64,000 nt of DNA from Bacteriovoracaceae bacterium (GTDB lineage: Bacteria > Bdellovibrionota > Bacteriovoracia > Bacteriovoracales > Bacteriovoracaceae): assembly GCA_947446575.1 (NCBI GenBank), contig CANFHC010000013.1, positions 1 to 64,000 of the forward strand, in the 5' to 3' direction. Positions 1 through 7,287 of the stretch are shown here, one piece after another. Under the pieces are notes generated by a model, which had not been told where the DNA came from, searched no databases, and saw only the letters and a list, made by a program, of their open reading frames with translations. A program made the translations under genes and the position numbers. Numbering within the stretch: the first letter of the stretch is position 1; each line of letters starts with the position of its first letter.

Positions 1-539
1 GCATCTCTTGTGGCCCAAATATGTTCTGCAATATTAATTCCAAAATTGGGAATAAATTTTCCTGCTCTAACTGTTAACTGATCCATTGCTTGGTATTGAA
101 GAAAATAACGTAAAAATTTTCCACGAACCATATTGTCTGCTTCTTGTTTTCCAAAGAAAGAAACAAATTTAACTTTTTCGTATTTAAGAGCAGTTTCAAT
201 GCCGGTTTGCATTCTTATAAATTTATCTTCTTTTGATTGTGAATTTTTTAAATGAAACTGCACTGCTCTTAGGTCCCCTCCAGCATTAAACCATTTTTTT
301 AGAAAGGGCTGATCAATCGCCCCATAAAAAGCTCTGGCCTCTTTGACATCTCCCCAAGTGCTTAAGAGTTCCGAAGATAATGTTCGCCCGTAAGGCGTAA
401 GCAAGCCCCCTCCAGAGGGAGACTCGTGGCAGGCCAGGCAATTTACATAATGATGTCGAATCATTTCAGGATACGCGAACGCATTCGAGGAAATAAGTAA
501 ACTTAATAAAAACAAAAAAGTGAGGAACCCGTTTTTCAT
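1..539 (-). CDS. secreted one-haem cytochrome with probable porin-like domain (partial, 3' end outside window)
   Basis: I translated this from an ATG at 539; the frame stays open to the window edge, so the C-terminus is missing. A signal peptide (residues 1-22, ending NAFA) precedes a single c-type haem motif CLACH at residues 34-38, in a short segment ending with a Ser/Gly-rich stretch. The rest has alternating hydrophobic and polar residues and ends near the text RAGKFIPNFGINIAEH, which resembles a porin or phosphate-selective-porin strand-turn. Role is inferred: an outer-membrane or periplasmic electron-transfer protein. It is followed, on the same strand further upstream, by YceI and a two-haem lipoprotein, which suggests an envelope redox group. 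Confidence 0.7.
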   Translation of the reverse strand, partial: MKNGFLTFLFLLSLLISSNAFAYPEMIRHHYVNCLACHESPSGGGLLTPYGRTLSSELLSTWGDVKEARAFYGAIDQPFLKKWFNAGGDLRAVQFHLKNSQSKEDKFIRMQTGIETALKYEKVKFVSFFGKQEADNMVRGKFLRYFLQYQAMDQLTVRAGKFIPNFGINIAEHIWATRD

Positions 540-622
540 CTAAACCTCTAGCAAGTCGTGATTGACTAGGATCGGTTTAGAAGTATCAATCGACAATTTC
601 TACGTCAAATTGATAAAAGATT

Positions 623-655
623 CGTTAATAGATAGCTTGTGACTATCTATTAGCG
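623..655 (-). terminator. terminator downstream of the YceI gene
   Basis: A 13-bp stem (623-635 with 643-655, one G-T pair) encloses a 7-base loop. On the minus strand it is followed by a T-rich stretch. It sits just past the stop of the YceI gene and before the cytochrome gene that runs off the left edge. Confidence 0.7.
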
Positions 656-670
656 AAAATATGTTTTCAT

Positions 671-1228
671 TTATTTTTTAATCAAAAATATTTTTGTATC
701 TATGCCAACAGTATCGGCCACAACGACTCCCAAATAATTGGGCAATTCAATTCCATAGTCTGTAATTTTGATATCAAACTTTGCATCTAATTCGAGGGAT
801 CCACTTAGTGAAAAAGTCCCTGCAATTTTATGCGTTTTTCCATGAAGAGTCAGATTACCTTCAAAGTTTTGATTTTGAATTGCAGTTGGCTTCACTTCAA
901 ATCCATTTGGCAAAATTATATTTTCAATTTTCAAAATGGCAGTTGGAAATTTTTTAACTTCCAAATATTCATCTTTCATATGTTCATCTCGCATACCAAT
1001 CCCTGTGTCGAGATCCTTAAGTACTAAATTTGATTCCACTGACATTTTATTGTTTACGATTTTTGCTTTGGTTACAGGCGCGTGTGAAACTCCTTTAATT
1101 TTTATCATGGCAGGTTTTCCAACTGCTAAAAAATTTATTTCTCCTGGTTGTTTAGAATTTTCTAAATCCATTGAGGCGAAAGTGGCAAAAGAAAAAAGTA
1201 GTGTCGATAAGGATAATAAGTATTTCAT
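671..1228 (-). CDS. YceI family periplasmic protein
   Basis: 185 residues with a Sec signal peptide (about 1-18, ending FAS). The body fits the YceI lipocalin-like fold: a central LKDLDTGIGMRDEHMKDEYLEVKKFP stretch gives the typical 'D-T-G-x-x-x-R-D-x-H-[ML]' signature, followed by GNLTLHGKTHKIAG. Length matches the family (about 180-200). YceI proteins bind isoprenoid-like lipids in the periplasm, but the ligand here is unknown. It lies 17 bases downstream of the two-haem lipoprotein gene on the same strand, so they are probably co-transcribed, as YceI often is with cytochromes. Family assignment is firm; substrate is not. Confidence 0.88.
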   Translation of the reverse strand: MKYLLSLSTLLFSFATFASMDLENSKQPGEINFLAVGKPAMIKIKGVSHAPVTKAKIVNNKMSVESNLVLKDLDTGIGMRDEHMKDEYLEVKKFPTAILKIENIILPNGFEVKPTAIQNQNFEGNLTLHGKTHKIAGTFSLSGSLELDAKFDIKITDYGIELPNYLGVVVADTVGIDTKIFLIKK

Positions 1229-1245
1229 GATGTCTCCGGTTATTT

Positions 1246-1977
1246 CTAAGGCACAGTTTCAGGCGAACCTTTATTGAGCCAAGTTAAGATGGTTTGTTTT
1301 TGAGTATCTGTTAATGGTCGATTTCTAGGTAATGGCATTGACCCACTAGATATGACCGATTTAATTCCATTCCTTTCATTAAAAACACTTTCATATGTTT
1401 CCAAATTGATTCCTGCTGAATTCCCACCACTATCAGAATGACAACTCAAGCAGCGAGGACCAATAACTTGGGTATTAACTAATTTATAATCGATCTTATT
1501 CGGTGCAGGTATTGGTTTTGGCAAAGGTGTTGGTATTGGTAGTGGGCCAGGTATAGGATCTGCAGGTGGAACCATCACTGGTGTTGTTGGACCAGTCGCT
1601 ACAGTCATACTATTTATTGGACCTCCAGCATCTATCCAAGCGAGGAAGACTTCTTTTTCTTTGCTCGTAAGTGGAGATATTCTTATTGGCATACTATCAG
1701 AGGTAACTGCGCTACTAATTAAAGCGAGACGAAGTCTAACATTGGAATAGGTTTCAAGATTTATTCCTGCTGCATTTCCACCAGCGCTTGAATGACATCC
1801 CAAGCATTTTGGTGAAATTATCCCCGTTGCTATAGTTTGATATCCTGGAATTGTTCCTGTTGGTAATTTTTCAATAGTTGCATTTCCGCTCGTGGATTGA
1901 TTGGCAACGTTTGGAGCAGAATAATTACAACCGCCCATTAAAAGTATAAATAAAGAAAATAAATAATGATTGTTCAT
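1246..1977 (-). CDS. lipoprotein with two tandem c-type cytochrome domains
   Basis: 243 residues. The N-terminus is a lipoprotein signal with lipobox LMGGC, so it should be anchored in the envelope. Two similar domains follow, each starting with a haem motif (CLGCH and CLSCH), then a GGN-(A/S)-AGINLETY stretch, and ending in an SMP and a TWLNKG or AWIDAG turn, where Met would be the distal ligand. A Pro-rich linker (about residues 125-155) joins them. The two copies probably arose by duplication. This pattern resembles small planctomycete-type or surface cytochromes. The partner and redox role are unknown. It leads a probable two-gene unit with yceI. Confidence 0.82.
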   Translation of the reverse strand: MNNHYLFSLFILLMGGCNYSAPNVANQSTSGNATIEKLPTGTIPGYQTIATGIISPKCLGCHSSAGGNAAGINLETYSNVRLRLALISSAVTSDSMPIRISPLTSKEKEVFLAWIDAGGPINSMTVATGPTTPVMVPPADPIPGPLPIPTPLPKPIPAPNKIDYKLVNTQVIGPRCLSCHSDSGGNSAGINLETYESVFNERNGIKSVISSGSMPLPRNRPLTDTQKQTILTWLNKGSPETVP

Positions 1978-2157
1978 TGGAATACCTACAAAAAATAAAA
2001 TTGAAGTCTGCTAGTTAATTTTGCAGATGACATGCCAATTAGTATTTTTATAAGTTAGCGAAAGGTGCATAGAGTTGTTAATTATTTTTTGGGGAAAGTA
2101 TCGTTATGGGCAACAAAATGATCCTGAACAATATACTTCTGGGCCCATGGAGGCTTT

Positions 2158-3123
2158 CTAGTAATCTAAAATCCAGGCTACACCCATTTTTCCACCTGGA
2201 TCTAATAATGGAGTAAAATAAGAATGAATTTGATTTGGATCATTACTTAATTTTTCTCGGCTATTGTTAACGATAGTTTTACCAATCATATAACCAATTC
2301 CCAACGCCAGAGGATAATCACTTATCCAGTGAACACTGTTGTTGACCATTTGATAACCAAGTAAAGTCATCATCGTATACCCTACTGGTTTGATCCAAGT
2401 GTACTCAGAATAATTTTGGGAAATAATAGTGAATGCCGTCATTGTTGCGGCCAAATGACCTGAAGGAAATGCATCATAAGCAGAAATATTATTTTGAAAA
2501 TCAGAAGTTTTTGGAAAAAATCTCCAACGTCCACCTGATTTAGTTGCTTTAATCGGGCTCTCTCTTCCAGTGGTTCGTTTAATAAGTTGTGTCACAATCC
2601 CAGTAGTCAAAAGTCCTTGGACTAACTGACTAGCTACTTGCATCTCTCTGGTATCGTTACTTATATAACCAGTCCCTAAAAATCCAGCTGCAAGGCCAAG
2701 TGTTACCCAACCATCACCAAAAAAATAAAACAGTGAACCGACATCTGAAGGTCTACGCAATAAAGCTGATCCGCCAACTCGTAAAGTGGCAACAGTATTT
2801 TCGTGGTTACCTAAATGGGTAAATCGACCAAAGCGTTGAAACTGATTTGTAATTTGTTGATCATAGACAATTAAAATACCTGTCGATACTGCAATGATTC
2901 CCCAAGCTCCTAAGTATTCACTTGAAAAAGAATTATCAAGAAACTTCCATCCATCTTTGGGAATTCTGGTGAGAAAATCAAATGCTTTTGGTTTGGTGTA
3001 TTTGTAATCTATCCCTTCCATACGATAAACGCTTCCATCTTGACTGGGAGCAACTGCGTCGGCTGCAAATGCAGAATTGAGTAATAAAAGAGTTACTGTG
3101 CAAAATATTTTTAGCGTTTTCAT
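2158..3123 (-). CDS. PAP2 superfamily membrane phosphatase
   Basis: 321 residues with a signal peptide (cleavage after SAFA). The three PAP2 phosphatase motifs are visible: a variant KRTTGRESP, the PSGHLAA motif with its catalytic His, and SVHWISDYPLALG with the second His and Asp. Hydrophobic helices lie between them. Family members remove phosphate from lipid phosphates or undecaprenyl diphosphate at the outer face of the inner membrane. The long N-terminal part (about 1-110) has no recognised domain. The gene stands alone, with about 200 bases of upstream sequence. Exact substrate cannot be read from sequence. Confidence 0.85.
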   Translation of the reverse strand: MKTLKIFCTVTLLLLNSAFAADAVAPSQDGSVYRMEGIDYKYTKPKAFDFLTRIPKDGWKFLDNSFSSEYLGAWGIIAVSTGILIVYDQQITNQFQRFGRFTHLGNHENTVATLRVGGSALLRRPSDVGSLFYFFGDGWVTLGLAAGFLGTGYISNDTREMQVASQLVQGLLTTGIVTQLIKRTTGRESPIKATKSGGRWRFFPKTSDFQNNISAYDAFPSGHLAATMTAFTIISQNYSEYTWIKPVGYTMMTLLGYQMVNNSVHWISDYPLALGIGYMIGKTIVNNSREKLSNDPNQIHSYFTPLLDPGGKMGVAWILDY

Positions 3124-3326
3124 GATTGGAATAATTATAACTAATTTCTATTCAAAGGCCAGATATAAGCTATGAGTTTAAGGGCAAAAATTTGTAATAA
3201 AGTTTTAACTATAAAATAGAAATTATGAATGTTCTTCCACCTAGGAAGTCTTTTTAAATATTGTTAGTGTTAATTTAAGAGCAAGTTTAATTACTGAACT
3301 TGTATTTTTGTTTATAAGGAGTATTT

Positions 3327-3398
3327 ATGAAAAAAGCAGCAACTAAAAAAGTAAGATCAACGAGTATGAGAAGATCAGCATCAGCTAAAAAACATTAA
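3327..3398 (+). CDS. very small, strongly basic 23-residue protein
   Basis: An ATG at 3327, five bases after a good AAGGAGT ribosome binding site, opens a 23-codon frame ending TAA at 3396-3398. The peptide begins MKKAATKKVRS and ends in SAKKH. It has nine Lys/Arg, one His and no acidic residue, with Ala, Ser and Thr making up most of the rest, like the tails of histone-like or DNA-compacting proteins. Its stop codon overlaps that of the convergent rhomboid-GNAT gene by four bases. The ribosome site and composition argue for a real gene; function (nucleic-acid binding?) is inference only. Confidence 0.6.
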   Translation: MKKAATKKVRSTSMRRSASAKKH

Positions 3399-4567
3399 TA
3401 AATATTACTAAGAAAATTAGTGATAAAAGGAAGGGAGACTCTCTTCCTTTTTTTTTCCATCACAGCCACCACACCATTAGGAGTGACCAGATTTTCAAGT
3501 CGTAAAAAACCAGCTTTGCGATAAGCACGAATGGCAGGTTTATTTATGGCAGCTGGAGTCGAAACGACTATATTAACATTTTCTTTTTCTAACAACTCGT
3601 CTGAAAATTTTTTTATAAAACTTGAACCAATCCCCTTGCCCAATAAATTTTTATCCGCAATAAATTGATCTATTCCTAAGACGCCTGCTGGAAAATTTTT
3701 CGCAATATAACTTTGAATAAATCCTATCGGCTTTTCTTTGTGATAAACGATAAACGGATTGTCTGAAATAACTCCTCTCCAATTTTTTGCCACATGCTCG
3801 CGCTTAAGCCAAGCGTTTAACATTGCTGAATCTTGAGACTCTAGTGGTTTAAAAATTATATTATCCGTACTAAAATGTTCCCAATCAAAAACTTCTTCAT
3901 CTTCATTAATTTCTTCTATTATCTCTGCTTTATTAAAAGTTTTATGAAAAAATAAATAGACAAAAACTCCTGAAAATACTCCCAAAACATACCCTAAAAA
4001 ATGACTAAGATAACTTATTTCTGGCAAAAATGTCGTTGGAAAAAAAAGAACAATCGAAACTCCGGTAACTTTTAAAAATCGCTGCAGTAATGATTCCCTT
4101 CGATCAATGAAAAAAGCTAGAGTCATCCAAGCAGCACCCATCCAGTAAACGACACCCGAAACTCCAACGATCGTTGAGTCTGGAGAAAGATTTTGAATGA
4201 CAATAAAATTGATTAATCCCCCCAAAAGAAATCCAATCGCTGGAAAGAGAAGTAGACTAAAATATCTTGAGAGAAAATATGCAAAGGGCACGAATAAAAA
4301 TAAATTTCCTAAAATATGGCCAAGGTCTCCATGAGCAAACAGTGCCGTCCATAAACGCCAATACTGATGATGCTTGATCACTAAGCTTGCGGAGGCAGGC
4401 ATCCAATCGGCCGCATGAAAAATATCATTGAGATAAATCAATGAGCCAAATAACAACAGACTAACCAAAAAGAGCGTACTATTGAGTCCGCCTCCTGGTA
4501 ACTTTCTAGTGATCCAATTTTCTTTTATGCGTCTTCTCATTTCCATGGGAGAAAAGATGGGAGTCAA
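3395..4567 (-). CDS. rhomboid intramembrane protease fused to a GNAT acetyltransferase
   Basis: 390 residues in two parts. Residues about 30-212 are a rhomboid: H79/H84/N88 in the second helix, GVSG with catalytic S137, and H189 in SHFLGYVLGVFSG, so the Ser-His dyad is present. After an acidic linker (EEINEDEEVFDW), residues about 235-375 are a GNAT of the aminoglycoside 6'-acetyltransferase-like type, with an LLGKGIGSSF acetyl-CoA loop and a NKPAIRAYRKAGF motif. The rhomboid would cleave membrane proteins and the cytoplasmic GNAT would acetylate a small molecule or protein. The pairing in one chain is unusual. The start is ATG. The 3' end overlaps the small basic gene convergently. Confidence 0.88.
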   Translation of the reverse strand: MTPIFSPMEMRRRIKENWITRKLPGGGLNSTLFLVSLLLFGSLIYLNDIFHAADWMPASASLVIKHHQYWRLWTALFAHGDLGHILGNLFLFVPFAYFLSRYFSLLLFPAIGFLLGGLINFIVIQNLSPDSTIVGVSGVVYWMGAAWMTLAFFIDRRESLLQRFLKVTGVSIVLFFPTTFLPEISYLSHFLGYVLGVFSGVFVYLFFHKTFNKAEIIEEINEDEEVFDWEHFSTDNIIFKPLESQDSAMLNAWLKREHVAKNWRGVISDNPFIVYHKEKPIGFIQSYIAKNFPAGVLGIDQFIADKNLLGKGIGSSFIKKFSDELLEKENVNIVVSTPAAINKPAIRAYRKAGFLRLENLVTPNGVVAVMEKKRKRVSLPFITNFLSNIY

Positions 4568-4627
4568 GTCCCAAAAGGCAAGGTTTGATTCAAAAAATTA
4601 GACCGTTTCTAATTAACAAATAAGATA

Positions 4628-5926
4628 TCAAAATCTCACGCTCGTATTACACGGAATCCAGAATCCAAACTCTGACCCAACACCAACAACACTCTCGACA
4701 TGTACTTCTCCCTGATGAGCCTCTACCACTTGCTTAACGATAGCTAACCCAAGTCCCGAGCTTGGCTCGCCTGCCGTCGGTCGCACGCTAGTTGTTCCAT
4801 ACTCACGATATAAATTTTTTAATTCTTCCTTGGGAATTCCTTGCCCTTGATCCAAAACATTAAAAAATATTTTTTTACCATCTTCGAGAGAAGAAACTTC
4901 TACCGTAATAGTAGTGTTTGCTCTAGAATACTTCACCGCATTGGCGACAAGATTTTCTAAGACCTGCATGATTCGAATTGAATCAAAGTTGCAGTACGTA
5001 GGTAAGTTATCTTGAATTTTCGATACAACTGTTATCTCTTTGGGCTTTGCTAACATTTCACTATTGAGCAAAAGTTCTTTAATAAACGCTTTCAAATTTA
5101 TATTATTACTTAAAGTGGGCTTTGTTCCTCTTACTTGATTTAACATGGTTAGATCGCGCACTAAATTAACCATCGCCTCATTTTTTCGATTTAATACTTG
5201 AAAGACAGATCTTGATTCTTCGCTCAGCTGATTAAACCAATCTTTTTTTCCGATGACACTCAAAACACCTCGAATAACTCCCAAGGGATTATTTAGCTCG
5301 TGAATGGTATTGCGGAATAATTTTTCCTTAGCATCTAACTCTTGCAGACTTTGAAACAAAATTCCTTGCTGAACAATGAGGGAGATCCCATCGGCTATCT
5401 CTTCGAAAAATTCAACTTGATAATCTTTATAGGTACCAATTTGTGCACTCGAAAAGAAGATAATTCCTATCGGTTTGCCATTTAAATAAAGTGGGCAAGT
5501 CAAATTAGATTTAATTCCATCTTGAAGGGCCAGTGATGTAAATTTTGAATGCGGATGAATTTTTAAAAAATTTTCCAGATCATTTATAATCCTAGGCTTC
5601 TGAGAAAAAAGAACTTCCTCAAGACTGCTGCCCTTAATTGTCTCAGAATATTTTTGTGGCAAGTAATTAATAGGAATTTTGGCTTTTACCCAATTAAGCC
5701 TTAGTTTGGAATCGTTCTCTTCTAGTAACGCAATTCCAATTCTATCATATGGAACAACTTCGCTTAAAGACATAAAAAGAAAATTCAGAATATCTTGATA
5801 ATCAAAACCATGAATCATTTTTTTGTGAATTGACTGAAAAATATCATGAATCTTTATCTTGTCGCTCACAGTATTTAAAATGCTTGGCTCAGAATGTATT
5901 TTTTGTTGTTTTTCAGGTTTATTCAT
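4628..5926 (-). CDS. soluble GAF-domain sensor histidine kinase
   Basis: 432 residues without membrane helices. A GAF domain (about 40-190) precedes a HisKA dimerisation segment with phospho-acceptor His in HELNNPLGVIRG, then an HATPase_c domain with the N box (ENLVANAVKY), G1 (DQGQGIP) and G2 (GLGLAIVKQVVEAHQG). It senses a cytoplasmic small ligand or redox state through GAF; which one cannot be told. No response regulator lies next to it, so its partner is elsewhere. It is divergent from the FNR-type regulator across about 230 bases, which places it near the oxygen-response block. Confidence 0.9.
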   Translation of the reverse strand: MNKPEKQQKIHSEPSILNTVSDKIKIHDIFQSIHKKMIHGFDYQDILNFLFMSLSEVVPYDRIGIALLEENDSKLRLNWVKAKIPINYLPQKYSETIKGSSLEEVLFSQKPRIINDLENFLKIHPHSKFTSLALQDGIKSNLTCPLYLNGKPIGIIFFSSAQIGTYKDYQVEFFEEIADGISLIVQQGILFQSLQELDAKEKLFRNTIHELNNPLGVIRGVLSVIGKKDWFNQLSEESRSVFQVLNRKNEAMVNLVRDLTMLNQVRGTKPTLSNNINLKAFIKELLLNSEMLAKPKEITVVSKIQDNLPTYCNFDSIRIMQVLENLVANAVKYSRANTTITVEVSSLEDGKKIFFNVLDQGQGIPKEELKNLYREYGTTSVRPTAGEPSSGLGLAIVKQVVEAHQGEVHVESVVGVGSEFGFWIPCNTSVRF

Positions 5927-6079
5927 TCACTTTCCTTTCTTAACTGACACCTGCAATAACACTATCATCCCCACATCACCACAGGTACACGCAGAACAAG
6001 GGATACATCGCTTCAATTTCACCAAAAGAATGCAGTTTCATAACAATTAGCTAAGATTACTAAAGAAAAAAGTAAGAAA

Positions 6080-6093
6080 CTGATATGGGTCAT
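6080..6093. promoter_or_regulatory. FNR/CRP-like dyad before the FNR-type gene
   Basis: CTGAT-ATGG-GTCAT: the core TGAT-N4-GTCA differs from an ideal TGAT-N4-ATCA by one base. It lies about 60 bases upstream of the regulator start at 6155, in the divergent region shared with the histidine kinase. Autoregulation is inferred. Confidence 0.4.
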
Positions 6094-6154
6094 GTTTTAT
6101 TTGCCATTAAATGTTAGGGTATAATAGGTTATTAAAGATATTGAGAGACCAAAG

Positions 6155-6865
6155 ATGAAAAAAGCTACTAATTCTACGTGTGAAAATTGTGTATCAAAAG
6201 ACGATGGTATTTTTTGCGATATGCACCTACCAGAATTGGAAGAAATTTCTGATCATAAAATCAATAATACTTTTAAAAAAGGACAAACACTTTTTATTCA
6301 AGGCAATCACCCATTTGGTATCTATTGCATAAGCAAAGGTAATATAAAGCTCACTAAAACTGGTCCAGATGGAAAAGAGACTATCGTGCGCATTGTTCAC
6401 GGTGGGGATATTTTAGGGCACAGAAGCCTTTTTACTGATGATAATTATTCGGCCACTGCAACAGCAATGGAAGATACTGAAGTCTGCTTTATCGACAAAA
6501 AATTTATTTTAAAAATTATTGGCAAAAATCCAACGGTCGCTCTAAATATCATCAACAAACTCTCTCGCGATATGGGGTCAGCAGAAAATAGACTCACTTC
6601 TCTTCATCAAAAAAATGTAAGGGAACGTTTAGCTGAATTGATTTTATCTCTTAAGGCTACTCACGGAGTCAAAGAAGGCGGAAGATGGAAGATTGATCTA
6701 AAGTTAACCAGAGAAGAGATGGCCACTATGATTGGTACTGCAAACGAAACACTCATTCGCTTTATGACTGAATTCAAAGACGCAGGTATTATTGAGCAAG
6801 AAGGTAAAACTTTATTTATCAAAGATGAAGAAGAATTATTGAATTGGGCACATATTAACTATTAA
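6155..6865 (+). CDS. Crp/Fnr family regulator, FNR-type with probable iron-sulphur cluster
   Basis: 236 residues. The N-terminus carries C9-x2-C12-x8-C21 and a later C111 inside the beta-roll, the arrangement that holds the oxygen-labile 4Fe-4S cluster in FNR (E. coli spacing is C-x2-C-x5-C plus one). A cyclic-nucleotide-binding-type beta-roll (about 30-120) and a long dimer helix follow. The winged helix (about 170-225) has the recognition helix TANETLIRFM, with Glu and Arg at the FNR-type contacts but Ile in place of Ser. It precedes the cbb3 oxidase operon and is a likely oxygen switch for it. A ribosome site (GAGAGACCAAAG) fits the ATG. Confidence 0.88.
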   Translation: MKKATNSTCENCVSKDDGIFCDMHLPELEEISDHKINNTFKKGQTLFIQGNHPFGIYCISKGNIKLTKTGPDGKETIVRIVHGGDILGHRSLFTDDNYSATATAMEDTEVCFIDKKFILKIIGKNPTVALNIINKLSRDMGSAENRLTSLHQKNVRERLAELILSLKATHGVKEGGRWKIDLKLTREEMATMIGTANETLIRFMTEFKDAGIIEQEGKTLFIKDEEELLNWAHINY

Positions 6866-6882
6866 TTAAAAAAAATTAAAAC

Positions 6883-6896
6883 CTGATACAGATTAT
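6883..6896. promoter_or_regulatory. FNR-like half-dyad before the cco operon
   Basis: CTGAT-ACAG-ATTAT: the left half matches the FNR half-site well, the right half only partly. It lies 35-48 bases before the first gene of the cbb3 operon (start 6931). A role in oxygen control is inferred from position and from the adjacent FNR-type gene. Confidence 0.35.
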
Positions 6897-6930
6897 ATTT
6901 TCTCTAGAGATATTCACTTAAACTCAATTC

Positions 6931-7287
6931 ATGAGTAAAAATACATCCATTCAACTTGAAAAAGAGTCGATAAATGAGATTGCAAAAGTAACACCTACGA
7001 AGAAGTTCATTTTGAACTCTCATCTTTTTTACGAAGGCCAGATTCCCATCGTGGCATATCTACTTGTAGAAGGTTGCATTAAGCTAATGAAAAATAAAAA
7101 AATAAAAAAGATACTTAAGCCTGGATCCCTTGTCGGCTTAAAAGAATTGATGAATAATTCGCCTTCAAAACTATCAGCACAAGTTCAAGCTGATAGTACC
7201 CTATGTTTTTTAGATAAGAGTACTATTCAGGAAATGATTCAACATGAAGGCAATGCGATCTCAGATTTATTGCGGGTACATGAATGA
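6931..7287 (+). CDS. stand-alone cyclic-nucleotide-binding-like (CAP-ED) domain protein
   Basis: 118 residues covering only a CRP-type beta-roll: FYEGQIPIVAYLLVEGCIKLMK, then KILKPGSLVGLKELMNN, then ALCFLDKSTIQEMI-like strands. There is no helix-turn-helix and no dimer helix, so it cannot act as a normal CRP activator. The phosphate-binding motif for cAMP is not obvious. It is the first gene of the cco operon and overlaps ccoI by four bases (ATGA), so it should be made with the oxidase assembly factors. A sensor or partner for the neighbouring FNR protein, or a relic of a regulator, are both possible. Confidence 0.75.
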   Translation: MSKNTSIQLEKESINEIAKVTPTKKFILNSHLFYEGQIPIVAYLLVEGCIKLMKNKKIKKILKPGSLVGLKELMNNSPSKLSAQVQADSTLCFLDKSTIQEMIQHEGNAISDLLRVHE

